Below the pieces are notes generated by a model, which worked only from the letters and a program-made list of their open reading frames with translations, was not told the DNA's origin and searched no databases. 64,000 nucleotides of DNA from contig CAVZKY010000039.1 of assembly GCA_963775825.1 (NCBI GenBank), positions 1 to 64,000 on the forward strand, read 5' to 3'. Position 1 is the stretch's first letter, and each line of letters starts with the position of its first letter. The DNA comes from Bog-532 sp963775825. Lineage in GTDB: Bacteria > Actinomycetota > Actinomycetes > Streptosporangiales > Streptosporangiaceae. A program made the translations under genes and the position numbers. Positions 26,752 through 35,689 of the stretch are shown in pieces.

Positions 26752-27583
26752 CACCGGCTTCCCGCGGGCCGACGTGGAGAACGATTTCCAGCGCGTCCGC
26801 CGTCGTCAGGCCCTGTCCCGGCTGGCCGCCCGGCTCCGCCGGAGCCCGGACGACGTGAACCCGATCCTGCCCTTCGATGAGGTCATCGAGGCGCTGGGGA
26901 TGCGCGGCGAACGTTCCATCGGGCAGCAGACGATCAGCCTGGCCTCCATCGTCGGCACCGTCGACTCCCGGCACGATTTCGACCGGCGTTTCCGGCCCAC
27001 CACGGGACGGGTGCGCGAGCGCTGGGAACGGCTGGCCCTGGCCCAGCGGCGCGGTGAGTCAATCCCGCCGATCGACGTCTACCAGGTCGGCGACCTGTAC
27101 TTTGTCAGGGACGGCCATCACCGGGTGTCGATCGCCACGGCGGCCCGGCAGCGCACGATCGACGCCTACGTGACCCAGGTACTGACCCAGGTCCCCGCTC
27201 AGGGCATCCGGGGCCGCCGCGACCTGCTGATGAAGGGCTATCAGCGGATCTTCATGGACCGCGTGCCGCTGCCGGAGGCGGCGTACGTCAAGCTCATCTG
27301 CATCGACCCGTGGTCCTACGCAGAGCTCGGCGAGAACGTAGAGGCCTGGGGCTTCCGCTACATGCAGGCCGAGCGCCAGTACTGCAGCCGCGAGCAGATC
27401 GCGCGGCGCTGGTTCCATGACGAGTTCACGCCGGTGGTGCGCATGCTGCACGCGGCTGACCTGGTCGGCTCCGGCACGGACGCCGAGGCGTACATGCGGG
27501 TCGCCAGCCAGCGTTACCGCCTCATGCGCACCCACGAGTGGAACGATGAGGTCATCGAGCGGCTGCGCCGGGAGGTCAGGTAG
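26741..27583 (+). CDS. ParB-like nuclease-domain protein, not a partition gene
   Basis: The 280-residue protein contains the ParB/sulfiredoxin-like motif VGDLYFVRDGHHRVSIA near its middle, preceded by SIPPIDVYQ. These proteins are often labelled chromosome-partition proteins, but no ParA gene or helix-turn-helix for parS is visible. The C-terminal half is helical with WSYAELGENVEAWGFRYMQ. The function is therefore unknown; a role linked to the preceding phosphoesterase is possible, because the genes overlap by eleven bases. Its stop overlaps the convergent ABC ATPase stop by eight bases. Confidence 0.65.
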   Translation: MRADTGFPRADVENDFQRVRRRQALSRLAARLRRSPDDVNPILPFDEVIEALGMRGERSIGQQTISLASIVGTVDSRHDFDRRFRPTTGRVRERWERLALAQRRGESIPPIDVYQVGDLYFVRDGHHRVSIATAARQRTIDAYVTQVLTQVPAQGIRGRRDLLMKGYQRIFMDRVPLPEAAYVKLICIDPWSYAELGENVEAWGFRYMQAERQYCSREQIARRWFHDEFTPVVRMLHAADLVGSGTDAEAYMRVASQRYRLMRTHEWNDEVIERLRREVR

Positions 27584-28898
27584 CCCCCGTTCCCGGCCCG
27601 GCCGGTGCGTCCGACGCCGCCGGACTGGCCGGAGCCGCCGGGCCGGTCGCGTCCCGCGGCGCATCGGCGGCCGTACCGGCCGTCGTCCCGCCCCGCACGG
27701 TGCCGTCGGCGTCGTCGTCCAGCGTGATGTTGGCGCCCGTGGCCGGGTTGAAGATGTGCATGGTCCGCAGGTCGGCCCACAGCTCGGTTTCCTGGCCCTC
27801 GCGCGCGGTCGTCTCCGTGGCGAGCCGGGCGGTGATCATGCCCGTATTCGCCGCGCCGGTGTCCGCGGAGCCCGAATCCTCGGCGAGCTCCTGCAGCTCC
27901 GCGGCGTTGACCTCGCTCACGAACTCCTTGGCGAAGTAGACGTACACGTCGGAGCCCATGGACTCGACGACCTCGACGTTGGCCCGGAACGTGATGCCGC
28001 TGTCCCGTACTCCAGCCTGGACCAGCGCGGCGTCCTCGAAGTCCTCGGGGCGGATGCCCACGAGCACGTCCCGGGGCGCGTCGGCCCGCTCCAGCGCGCG
28101 GCGCAGCCGGCCACTCAGCGGCACGTTACCGAGCGGCGTGTGCATGGTGCCATCGTCGATATGGCTGGGCAGGAAGTTCATCGCGGGCGAGCCGATGAAC
28201 CCGGCCACGAACAGGTTGTTCGGCCGGTCGTAGAGCTCCTGCGGCGCGCCGACCTGCTGCAGCAGGCCGCTGCGCATGACGGCCACCCGGTCACCCAGGG
28301 TCATCGCCTCGGTCTGGTCGTGCGTGACGTAGACGGTGGTGGTGCCCAGCCGCCGCTGTATCCGGGACACCTCGGTGCGCATCTGCACGCGCAGCTTCGC
28401 GTCCAGGTTGGACAGCGGCTCGTCCATCAGGAACACCGCGGGATCCCGGACGATCGCCCGGCCCATCGCGACCCGCTGCCGCTGGCCACCGGACAGGTTG
28501 GCGGGCCGGCGGTCCAGGTGCTGGGTGAGGTCCAGGATCCGGGCCGCCTCGTTGACCTTCTCGTCGATGACCTTCTGCGGGGTCTTGGCCAGCTTCAGCG
28601 CGAAGCCCATGTTCTGCCGCACGGTCATGTGCGGGTACAGAGCGTAGCTCTGGAACACCATGGCGATGTCGCGGTCCTTGGGGGCCGCGTTGTTCACCAC
28701 CTTGCCGCCGATACGCAGTTCCCCTTCGGTGATGTCCTCCAGGCCCGCGATCATGTTCAGCGTGGTCGACTTGCCGCAGCCGGACGGCCCGACCAGGATG
28801 ACGAACTCACCGTCGGCGATGTCCAGGCTGATCTTGTCGACCGCGAGCGCCCCGTCAGGAAAGCGCTTGGTCACCTGGTCCAGAACGATTTCAGCCAC
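27576..28898 (-). CDS. Sugar ABC importer ATPase (MsmK/UgpC type)
   Basis: The 440-residue ATPase has Walker A GPSGCGKSTT, a Q-loop VFQSYALYPHMTV, the signature LSGGQRQRVAMGRA and Walker B VFLMDEPLSNLDAKL. The H-loop reads VTHDQTEAM. The C-terminal TOBE-like regulatory domain includes VLVGIRPEDFEDA, as in the MalK group. It powers the carbohydrate importer encoded just upstream on this strand. An extra Ala/Gly/Thr/Asp-rich tail of about 50 residues after NPATGANI is unusual and may be disordered. Confidence 0.9.
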   Translation of the reverse strand: MAEIVLDQVTKRFPDGALAVDKISLDIADGEFVILVGPSGCGKSTTLNMIAGLEDITEGELRIGGKVVNNAAPKDRDIAMVFQSYALYPHMTVRQNMGFALKLAKTPQKVIDEKVNEAARILDLTQHLDRRPANLSGGQRQRVAMGRAIVRDPAVFLMDEPLSNLDAKLRVQMRTEVSRIQRRLGTTTVYVTHDQTEAMTLGDRVAVMRSGLLQQVGAPQELYDRPNNLFVAGFIGSPAMNFLPSHIDDGTMHTPLGNVPLSGRLRRALERADAPRDVLVGIRPEDFEDAALVQAGVRDSGITFRANVEVVESMGSDVYVYFAKEFVSEVNAAELQELAEDSGSADTGAANTGMITARLATETTAREGQETELWADLRTMHIFNPATGANITLDDDADGTVRGGTTAGTAADAPRDATGPAAPASPAASDAPAGPGTGAT

Positions 28899-28916
28899 TG
28901 TTTCTCCCTAGTCCAG

Positions 28917-29756
28917 CTAGCCCTTGACCGCGCCTGATGTCAGCCCAGCGACGATCCGGCGCTGGAAGAACAGCACGAAGATGATGATCGGGATGGTGAT
29001 GACCACCGCGGCGGCCGCGATGGGACCGGTGGGGATGGTGAACACCGAGCCGCCGCTGAAGTACTGCATCGCGGCCGGCGCCGTCCGGGCGGAGATCGTC
29101 GAGGTGAACGAGATCGCGAACAGGAAGTCGTTCCAGCAGGCCAGGAAGACCAGGATGGCCGTGGTGACCATGCCCGGGGCGGCCAGCGGCGCGATGACCC
29201 TGGTAAAGGCCTGGAACGGCGTCGCGCCGTCCATCTTGGCCGCCTTTTCCAGCTCCCAGGGAATCTCCCGGAAGAACGCCGACAGGATGTAGATCCCCAG
29301 CGGCAGGCCGAACGCGACGTAGGGGATGATCAGGCCCGGCCAGGTATTGAACAGGCCCAGCCTGCGCTCGATGCTGAACAGCGGGGTGATCAGCGAGATC
29401 TGCGGGAAGATCGCGATCAGCAGCGCCATCCCGATCAGCACGCTCTTGCCGGGAAACGCCAGCCGGGCGACCGCGTAGGCGGCCATCGAGGCCAGCACGA
29501 CGGCGATGAACGTCGAGATCAGGCCGATCCCGATCGAGTTGATCAGCGGCCGGATGAACTGCGAGCTATGCAGGATCCCCGAGTAGTTCCCCCAGGTCCA
29601 CTGGGCGGGCACGAAGGAGGGGTCGAGCACCGCGGTGGGTGTCTTGAAGGACAGCGACACCAGCCAGAGCACCGGGATCAGCGCCAGCGCGATGACCACG
29701 AAGTTCGCGACGCCCCAGCCGGCCTTCTGCCGGGGCGTGGTGGTTACGGCAGCCAT
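28917..29756 (-). CDS. Sugar ABC importer permease (MalG type)
   Basis: A 279-residue permease with about six membrane helices and the cytoplasmic EAA loop. The loop reads ELEKAAKMDGATPFQAFTRV and is followed by IAPLAAPGM, where the ATPase coupling helix docks. With the companion permease it forms the membrane channel. The genes are only seven bases apart and 18 bases from the ATPase gene. Confidence 0.92.
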   Translation of the reverse strand: MAAVTTTPRQKAGWGVANFVVIALALIPVLWLVSLSFKTPTAVLDPSFVPAQWTWGNYSGILHSSQFIRPLINSIGIGLISTFIAVVLASMAAYAVARLAFPGKSVLIGMALLIAIFPQISLITPLFSIERRLGLFNTWPGLIIPYVAFGLPLGIYILSAFFREIPWELEKAAKMDGATPFQAFTRVIAPLAAPGMVTTAILVFLACWNDFLFAISFTSTISARTAPAAMQYFSGGSVFTIPTGPIAAAAVVITIPIIIFVLFFQRRIVAGLTSGAVKG

Positions 29757-29763
29757 CGGCGGG

Positions 29764-30714
29764 TCACCTGCTTCCCGAATCCGTGCCCGGGGCCGCGGTC
29801 CCGAAGCCCTTGATGAAAATGATGGCGATGATCGCGACGCAGATGAAGATGAGAATCGAGATCGCCGAGCCGATGCCCAGGTTCAGCGCGTTGAACAGGT
29901 TGTCGTAACCGAGGATGGACACCGACCCGGTGTTGTTGGCCCCGGCGGTCAGGATGTAGATGTTGTCGAAGATCCGGAACGAGTCGAGCGTCCGGAACAG
30001 CAGCGCGACCAGGATGGCCGGTTTCATCAGCGGCAGCGTGATCTTGGTGAACCGCTGCCAGCCGGTCGCGCCGTCCACCTTCGCGGCCTTCAGCAGGTCG
30101 TCGGGGACCAGGGAGAGCCCGGCCAGCAGCAGCAGCCCCATGAACGGGGTGGTCTTCCAGACCTCCGCCAGGATGATGACCGCGATGGCCGGGACCTGGG
30201 TGGTCAGTGGCGCGCTGTTGTTGAACGCGGCGGACAGGTAGCCCTGGCCAGGGGTCCACGCGTACTGCCAGCCGTAGGCCGCGGCGACCGTCACGATCCC
30301 GTACGGGATGAGCGCGGTGGTGCGGACCGTGCCCCGGCCGAAGATGGTCCGGTACATGAGCATCGCCAGCAGCATGCCGAGGACCAGCGTGATCGCGACC
30401 GAGAAGACCGTGATGATCACGGTCACCTCCAGCGCCGTCCACCAGTAGGGCGACGACAGCACCGCGCCGTAGTTGGCCAGCCCGACGAACTTGATGGCCT
30501 GGGGGAGCTCCAGGTTGTACCGCTCCAGGGACAGAAAGACGGCGTAGATGATCGGGTAGCCGGTCACCGCGACCATCACGATCACCGCCGGGGCGCACAG
30601 CAGCCAGCCCAGCCGGCGTTCGGCCCTGGCTCCCTCGGACAGCTGGCGCTTATGGCTGGGCGGCTGCTCCCGGACGGTTTCGGTGTCCGCCGCTACTGGC
30701 GCGTTTACGCTCAT
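29764..30714 (-). CDS. Sugar ABC importer permease (MalF type)
   Basis: The 316-residue permease carries the EAA loop DDLLKAAKVDGATGWQRFTK followed by ITLPLMKPAI, plus about six helices. The N-terminal segment (RRLGWLLCAPAVIVMVAV) begins the MalF-type fold. It should pair with the MalG-type protein next to it and with the lipoprotein encoded upstream. Substrate specificity is not readable. Confidence 0.92.
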   Translation of the reverse strand: MSVNAPVAADTETVREQPPSHKRQLSEGARAERRLGWLLCAPAVIVMVAVTGYPIIYAVFLSLERYNLELPQAIKFVGLANYGAVLSSPYWWTALEVTVIITVFSVAITLVLGMLLAMLMYRTIFGRGTVRTTALIPYGIVTVAAAYGWQYAWTPGQGYLSAAFNNSAPLTTQVPAIAVIILAEVWKTTPFMGLLLLAGLSLVPDDLLKAAKVDGATGWQRFTKITLPLMKPAILVALLFRTLDSFRIFDNIYILTAGANNTGSVSILGYDNLFNALNLGIGSAISILIFICVAIIAIIFIKGFGTAAPGTDSGSR

Positions 30715-30757
30715 CGGCGTCTTCCTTCCCTTGTCGCCAGCCGCGGGCCCCGGCGGC

Positions 30758-32092
30758 TCACGGGACCAGGCCCTTCGATTGCAGTGCGTTGTTGAGCTGG
30801 TTCTTCATCGAGCTCACGGTGCCGGTTGGGTTGATGCCGCTGGGCGGCGAGATCAGGTGCGAGATGTCGATGGAGACCACCTGGTACACCGGCGTCTTGG
30901 GCCGGACGCTCGCGTTTTGCAGCGCCGTGAGGATGTCAGCGTGGAACGGGTAGTCGGGGTATAGCTTCGGGTTCTTATACAGGCTGGCGATCGTGGGCGG
31001 GACACCGCCGACCGTCGCGCCGATGAGCTGGTTCTGCGCATCGCGCAGGCACAGCGCGGCCTGGAAGGCGAGCGCCGGATGCTGGGAATATCTGCTGACC
31101 GCCAGGTCGATGCCGCCGATCGTCACCTTGGCCGGCATGCCGGGGATGACCTGCGGGTACAGCGCCCACTTGAAGTCCTTGAACAGCTTGGGGTTGTCGG
31201 TCTTCATGGACGGATACACGAACGGGTAGTTCAGCTCGAACGCGGCCGTCCCGGCCTCCATGGCCAGCCGGTTCTGGTTTTCCATCTGCACGTTCAGCGA
31301 TGGGTCAGCAGCCGGCGAGCTGGCCAGCTGCTTCATCACGGACAGGGCCTTGACCGCGGGTGCGCCCAGGGTGACCTGGGTCGCGTCCGGGTTCAGGACC
31401 GTGCCGCCCGCGCTGGACACCATCGTGTTGAACCAGACCGTGGTGCCCTCGTACTGCGCACCCTGGATCTCGATGTAGTGCGGCTTGCCCTGCTTGGCCA
31501 GCTGCTCGGCGTCGGCGATCATCTCCGCCCAGGTCTTGGGCGGGTTCGGCACCAGGTCGGAGCGGTACCAGAGCAGCTGGGTGTTGGTGTTGGCGGGGGC
31601 CGCGTACAGCTGGCCCTTCCAGATCGCCGTGTCCAGCGCCGGCACGATCGTCCCGTTCACCACCGATGCCTTGTTGCTGCCGGTCCACGGCAGGATCCAG
31701 CCGGCCTGGGCGAACTCGGCCTCCCAGGTGACGTCGAGCGCCATGATGTCGATGCTGCCGTCGTGCGCCGCGAGCCGCCGGACCAGCTGCTGGCGCTGGC
31801 CGTCCGCCGCGGCCGGCAACTGCTGGAAGGAGATCTTGTACGCGCCGTGGCTCTGCGCGTTGCAGTTGGCGATCTCGGTGTTCGTCGCGGGGGACGTGTC
31901 CGGGTACTGGTAGTAGTCCAGCGTGACCGGGCCGGTGCTCGCCCCGGCCGAGCCGCACGCGGCCAGCGCACCGCAGCCCAGGGCGGCGAGCCCCAGCCCG
32001 ATCTTGGTGCGCAGCCAGCGCGTGGGCGGCCGAGGGGAGCGGCCTCTCGCGCGCCGCGTCAGCCGGGCCAACCGGTATGAACCAGCCATCAT
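30758..32092 (-). CDS. Sugar-binding lipoprotein of the MalEFGK-type importer
   Basis: About 444 residues. A basic N-terminus and hydrophobic helix end in a lipobox (LAALGCGALAACGS), so the mature protein starts at a lipid-modified Cys. The body resembles family 1 extracellular solute-binding proteins, with LDYYQYPD near the start, IMALDVTWEAEFAQAGWI and TAAFELNYPFVYPSM. It captures the sugar outside the membrane and delivers it to the two permeases. GGAGG precedes two adjacent ATG codons; the second, three bases in, has slightly better spacing. Confidence 0.88.
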   Translation of the reverse strand: MMAGSYRLARLTRRARGRSPRPPTRWLRTKIGLGLAALGCGALAACGSAGASTGPVTLDYYQYPDTSPATNTEIANCNAQSHGAYKISFQQLPAAADGQRQQLVRRLAAHDGSIDIMALDVTWEAEFAQAGWILPWTGSNKASVVNGTIVPALDTAIWKGQLYAAPANTNTQLLWYRSDLVPNPPKTWAEMIADAEQLAKQGKPHYIEIQGAQYEGTTVWFNTMVSSAGGTVLNPDATQVTLGAPAVKALSVMKQLASSPAADPSLNVQMENQNRLAMEAGTAAFELNYPFVYPSMKTDNPKLFKDFKWALYPQVIPGMPAKVTIGGIDLAVSRYSQHPALAFQAALCLRDAQNQLIGATVGGVPPTIASLYKNPKLYPDYPFHADILTALQNASVRPKTPVYQVVSIDISHLISPPSGINPTGTVSSMKNQLNNALQSKGLVP

Positions 32093-32736
32093 TGCGCCTC
32101 CAGCGCCGTGTACCTGCGGCTTCGTGAAGCTTGCCTGACCTGATACCCCGCGTACCCAGATCCTGTCACCGGAAGCTTGCCCGGCACGGCAGGCGGCGCC
32201 GGATGAATGCCGGCGTGGCGACGACTGGCCGGCGCAGCCAAGAGGCGGGAGAACGGGTGGGCACGCCCGGGCTGCAATGGCACCAGCCGCGGGCGGCCGA
32301 TAGGTGGCCGCGTCGCGGGATAGCCGCGTCGCGGAACAGCCGGTCCCTGGCTGTCGACATCCATGCCCGACCACCCCACTTCGTTGTCGGTGGCCGCCCG
32401 GAGCCGGATTCCCGGACCCTGGCGCTGCTCTGATCCCCGGCGAGCGGCGGAGGTCTATACACATGAAAACGCCCTTGGCCGCTGTGGCGTCAAGAGGTGA
32501 AAATTTTCACGGACAGCCACCGGATGTGCTATAACGGCGACTTGTGTAGTTCTGTGGTGGGCAATGATGGTTGAACGTAATATCACTCCGAATTTTTGGC
32601 AAAATGGCTCAGAAAACGCTCAGAATGGGGCGGCAGTGATAATCAGATCTTTACCGGATTGTCGTGATCGGCTCTGCGTGCCACACCAGTGTGCTGCCGG
32701 GAGATAGTCGGCCTCGCTTCCGGGGAGGAATACCGC
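32093..32736. promoter_or_regulatory. Divergent control region with a perfect 14-bp palindrome
   Basis: The 640-base gap separates the sugar importer from the aldo/keto reductase and contains no convincing gene. GTGAAAATTTTCAC, a perfect palindrome, lies at 32497-32510 in AT-rich sequence. It overlaps a possible -35 (TTCACG), with TATAAC 18 bases downstream at 32530-32535 directed towards the reductase. A palindrome beside a promoter in a sugar-transport divergent region would fit a repressor operator. This is pattern reading only; no regulator gene is adjacent. Confidence 0.45.
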
Positions 32737-33765
32737 ATGGACTACCGCACTCTCGGACGCAGCGGCTGCGCCGTCTCGAGCATGTGCCTGGGCACCATGA
32801 CCTTCGGCACCGAGACCGGCGAAGCCGCCGCCCATCAGCAACTCGACCAGTTCATCGACGCGGGCGGCACCCTGGTCGACACCGCCGACGTGTACAGCGG
32901 CGGGACCTCGGAAGAGATCATCGGGCGCTGGTTCGCCAGCCGGCCGGCCCAGGTGACCGAGCGGGTGGTGCTGGCCACCAAAGGGCGCTTCCCGCTGGGC
33001 GGCGCGCCGAACGATGCCGGGTTGTCGGCCGTGCACCTGACCCGGGCCCTCGACGCCTCGCTGCGGCGGCTGGGACGTGACGCGGTCGACCTCTACCAGG
33101 TGCACGCCTACGACCCGCTGACCCCGCTGGAGGAGACGCTGCGGACGCTGGACGGTTTCGCGCGGTCCGGCAAGATCCGCTACTACGGGCTGTCCAACTT
33201 CGCTGGCTGGCAGCTGACCAAGACCGTCTACCTGGCGCGGGAGCTGAACGTGGCTCCGCCGGTGACCCTGCAACCGCAGTACAGCCTGCTGGCCCGGGAG
33301 ATCGAGTGGGAGATCGTGCCGGCGGCGGCGGACGCGGGCCTCGGGCTGCTGCCGTGGAGTCCCCTGGGTGGCGGCTGGCTGTCCGGCAAATACCGCCGCG
33401 ACGAGCGGCCGGCGGGCGCGACCCGCCTCGGTGAGGACCCGGGCCGCGGCATGGAGGCCTACGATCGGCGGGGTACCGACCGGACCTGGCGCGTCATCGA
33501 CGCGGTGCAGAAGGTCGCGGAGGATCGCGGCGTGTCGATGGCCGAGGTCGCGCTGGCCTGGGTCACCGGGCGGCCCGCGGTCAGCTCCACCATCCTCGGG
33601 GCCCGCACGACCGACCAGCTCCAGGCGAACCTGCGAGCCGCGGGGCTGCGGCTGACCCCGGAGGAGACCGCCGTGCTGGACGCGGCCAGCGACCCGGGCC
33701 CGGTGGACTACCCGTACGGAGAGCTCGGCGTACAACAGCGGATGAGGAGCCTGGGCGCCGGTTAA
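32737..33765 (+). CDS. Aldo/keto reductase
   Basis: The 342-residue barrel enzyme has the family start MDYRTLGRSGCAVSSMCLG. The catalytic set is in DTADVYSGGTSEEIIG (Asp and Tyr), LATKGRFPLG (Lys) and DLYQVHAYDP (His), and GLSNFAGWQL follows. It reduces an aldehyde or keto sugar with NADPH; the substrate is not defined. GGGGAGGA just before the ATG decides the start over one sixteen codons upstream. It faces away from the sugar importer, so the shared gap may regulate both. Confidence 0.9.
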   Translation: MDYRTLGRSGCAVSSMCLGTMTFGTETGEAAAHQQLDQFIDAGGTLVDTADVYSGGTSEEIIGRWFASRPAQVTERVVLATKGRFPLGGAPNDAGLSAVHLTRALDASLRRLGRDAVDLYQVHAYDPLTPLEETLRTLDGFARSGKIRYYGLSNFAGWQLTKTVYLARELNVAPPVTLQPQYSLLAREIEWEIVPAAADAGLGLLPWSPLGGGWLSGKYRRDERPAGATRLGEDPGRGMEAYDRRGTDRTWRVIDAVQKVAEDRGVSMAEVALAWVTGRPAVSSTILGARTTDQLQANLRAAGLRLTPEETAVLDAASDPGPVDYPYGELGVQQRMRSLGAG

Positions 33766-34018
33766 ATCCGGAACGGAACCGGAACGCCCCGGGCCGGGAG
33801 GCTTTCGGCACCGCACGGCGTCCGTGTAGCCCGGCCCGGTACGTCGTCCCGTCGGCCACCGTGAGCAGGACCTGGTTGCCGGTGATCCGCACCCCGCTGA
33901 TCGGCTCCCAGCGTTCGCCGCCCGACCCGTTCCCGCCCAGGAACAGCTCCCAGCCGACACGCTCCAGGAGCTTGCGCCCGTAGCAGTAGGAGTCAGGGCG
34001 GCCGAGGCCGCCCCCCAT
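33581..34018 (-). CDS. Hypothetical protein, doubtful
   Basis: The first 60-70 residues (for example YCYGRKLLERVGWELFLGG and GVRITGNQVLLTVADGTTY) look like genuine protein. The rest runs antisense through the aldo/keto reductase gene and has shadow-like composition. A frameshift or readthrough may have merged a short real gene with antisense sequence. GGGGGG upstream could act as a ribosome site. The span 34019-34230 next to it shows nothing. Confidence 0.25.
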   Translation of the reverse strand: MGGGLGRPDSYCYGRKLLERVGWELFLGGNGSGGERWEPISGVRITGNQVLLTVADGTTYRAGLHGRRAVPKASRPGAFRFRSGFNRRPGSSSAVVRRALRTGSPPGPGRWPRPARRSPPGSAAAPRLAGSPGAGRSCGPRGWWS

Positions 34019-34230
34019 GAGTCCCCCCGAACTCAGGCCGCCGAAATGACGACGCCAGGGAGACTACCCAGAGTAACGAATCTTCATGCCTCGTCCCATC
34101 ACGGTTACAGAAAGCAACCGGAATGGACCCGCGCGACCCGGAGGCCGCCCCCTAAGTCGCCAGTGTCCGGGCCGCGCGGGAAATCAAGGCTGGTGTCGCC
34201 AGCACAGCTATAGCAACGCCGACGTTTCCG

Positions 34231-34485
34231 CTATTTCCACTTGAAGTGGACAAAAAGGCGGCCGAAGTTCTTGGAGTCCTTCTCCAGCCGGTGGTACTTC
34301 GCCTTGATCTCCTTCTGCTGCAGGAACCGCAGTACGTGCTTCTTCAGCTGGCCCGATCCCTTGCCCGGGATGATCTCCACCACCGGGGCCTTCTTGGCCA
34401 CCGCCTCGTCGATGATGTCCCGCAGCGCCCGGTCGATGTCGGCACCCCGGTTGTAGATGTCGTGCAGGTCCAGCGTCAGCTTCAT
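34231..34485 (-). CDS. Stand-alone Smr-domain protein
   Basis: The 84-residue protein is a single Smr domain. LDLHDIYNRGADIDRALRDI begins it and VEIIPGKGSGQLKKHVLRFL is the GKGSG-containing core, followed by a basic C-terminus. Smr domains bind or nick nucleic acids and usually occur at the end of MutS2 or on ribosome-rescue proteins. Here the domain is free. The role cannot be read from neighbours, which include a divergently transcribed nitroreductase-family gene. Confidence 0.8.
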   Translation of the reverse strand: MKLTLDLHDIYNRGADIDRALRDIIDEAVAKKAPVVEIIPGKGSGQLKKHVLRFLQQKEIKAKYHRLEKDSKNFGRLFVHFKWK

Positions 34486-34581
34486 GCATCGTGTCCGATC
34501 TGGCCCGGGGCGGCGCGGGACGGCTCCGCTGCGCGCGGGATAATCCGACGGTACGACAGTCCGTCACGGGAGAGGTAACAG

Positions 34582-34986
34582 ATGCTGTTTGGCGACGAGC
34601 ATGTTCAGCGGTACGAGGCGACCGACGGCACGGAAGGGCACGAGTGGCAGGGGACGACGACGCTGATCCTCACCACGACGGGGCGCAAGAGCGGCCAGCA
34701 GCGCAAGCACCCGCTGATCTACCAGAAGCACGGCGACGACTACCTGGTGGTGGCGTCCAAGGGCGGCGCGGATGAGCCGCCGGCCTGGTACCTCAACCTG
34801 GTCGCCCACCCGGACGTGCAGATCCAGGTGAAGGGGGACAGGTTCGCGGCCCGGGCCCGGACGGCGACGCCGGAGGAGAAGCCGGAGATGTGGCGGGAGA
34901 TGGCGGCGGTCTGGCCGGCCTACGACGATTATCAGCAGAAGACGAGCCGGGAGATCCCGGTGGTGGTGCTCGAGCCGGTCTCGTAA
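34582..34986 (+). CDS. Deazaflavin-dependent (F420) nitroreductase family protein
   Basis: The 134-residue protein has the split-barrel pattern of Ddn-type enzymes. LILTTTGRKSGQQRKHPLIY is the phosphate-binding basic stretch, YLVVASKGGADEPPAWYLNL the cofactor region, and the C-terminus is typical. Such enzymes use reduced F420 to reduce quinones, nitro groups or other acceptors and are common in actinomycetes. GAGAGG precedes the ATG. Substrate unknown. Confidence 0.85.
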   Translation: MLFGDEHVQRYEATDGTEGHEWQGTTTLILTTTGRKSGQQRKHPLIYQKHGDDYLVVASKGGADEPPAWYLNLVAHPDVQIQVKGDRFAARARTATPEEKPEMWREMAAVWPAYDDYQQKTSREIPVVVLEPVS

Positions 34987-35092
34987 CCGTTCGTGCTCCT
35001 CTTCCTGGTCGCCGGACGGCCCCGGGCGCGACCCTTACCCGGGCCCGTCCGGCGGCCCGGCTGGTGCCTCAGGCCACAGCCGCGCGCTGATC

Positions 35093-35563
35093 TCAGCCAC
35101 CGTGTCCCTGCGGCGTCCCCTGCGGGATGACGACGAGCACGTTCTGCTCGCCGTGCGGTACCTCCTGCTCGGCGAGCTGGCTGTCCAGCAGTTTCTGGGG
35201 AAAGAAGTGCCCGTGCCGGCCGGCCAGATGGCGGCTGAGAGTGTCCTGGTCCACGAGCAGATAGACCAGCTGGACCTCGGGGCGGCCGCCCAGCAGCGCG
35301 TCGCGGTAGCTGCGCCGCAGCGCGGAGCAGGTCATGACGGCCGATTCGCCCGCCGCATTGCGCTGGTCCATCCAGGCGCCGATCGCACGCAGCCAGGGCC
35401 AGCGATCGGCGTCGGTGAGCGGCTGGCCGCGCCGCATCTTCTCGATGTTCGCGGCCGGGTGGAACGAGTCGGCGTCAGCGAACGGCCAGTGCAGCTGTCC
35501 AGCCAGCAGCGCCCCAACGGTAGTCTTGCCGCAGCCCGACGGCCCAGCGATGATCAGGATCAC
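35093..35563 (-). CDS. gntK: Gluconokinase
   Basis: A P-loop kinase of about 156 residues. VILIIAGPSGCGKTTVG is Walker A, WPFADADSFHPAANIEKM the GntK substrate-binding segment, and RHGHFFPQKLLDSQLAEQE the highly typical C-terminal motif. It makes 6-phosphogluconate for the pentose phosphate or Entner-Doudoroff route. The GTG start directly before ILIIAG was chosen; the open frame beyond it is antisense to the YceI gene. It is close to average length for the family. Confidence 0.85.
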   Translation of the reverse strand: MILIIAGPSGCGKTTVGALLAGQLHWPFADADSFHPAANIEKMRRGQPLTDADRWPWLRAIGAWMDQRNAAGESAVMTCSALRRSYRDALLGGRPEVQLVYLLVDQDTLSRHLAGRHGHFFPQKLLDSQLAEQEVPHGEQNVLVVIPQGTPQGHGG

Positions 35564-35689
35564 GCTGCTGGACTTTACCTGCGCCGCGGCCGCAGCGGAA
35601 TCTGAGCGGGTGGTCAGAGGCCGGTCAGAGCGGCCGGGTGAAGGCTCTTCTGGTCGCAGTGAGCCCGCCTGTCCCGGGAAGGAACGTCG

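Noticed and set aside
26741..27583. A chromosome-partition ParB gene.
   Set aside because: Only the ParB-like N-terminal motif is present; there is no DNA-binding helix-turn-helix, no ParA neighbour and no parS-like site noticed.
27417..28937. A 506-residue open frame on the plus strand.
   Set aside because: It is antisense to the ABC ATPase and contains no domain; the ATPase motifs on the other strand are complete.
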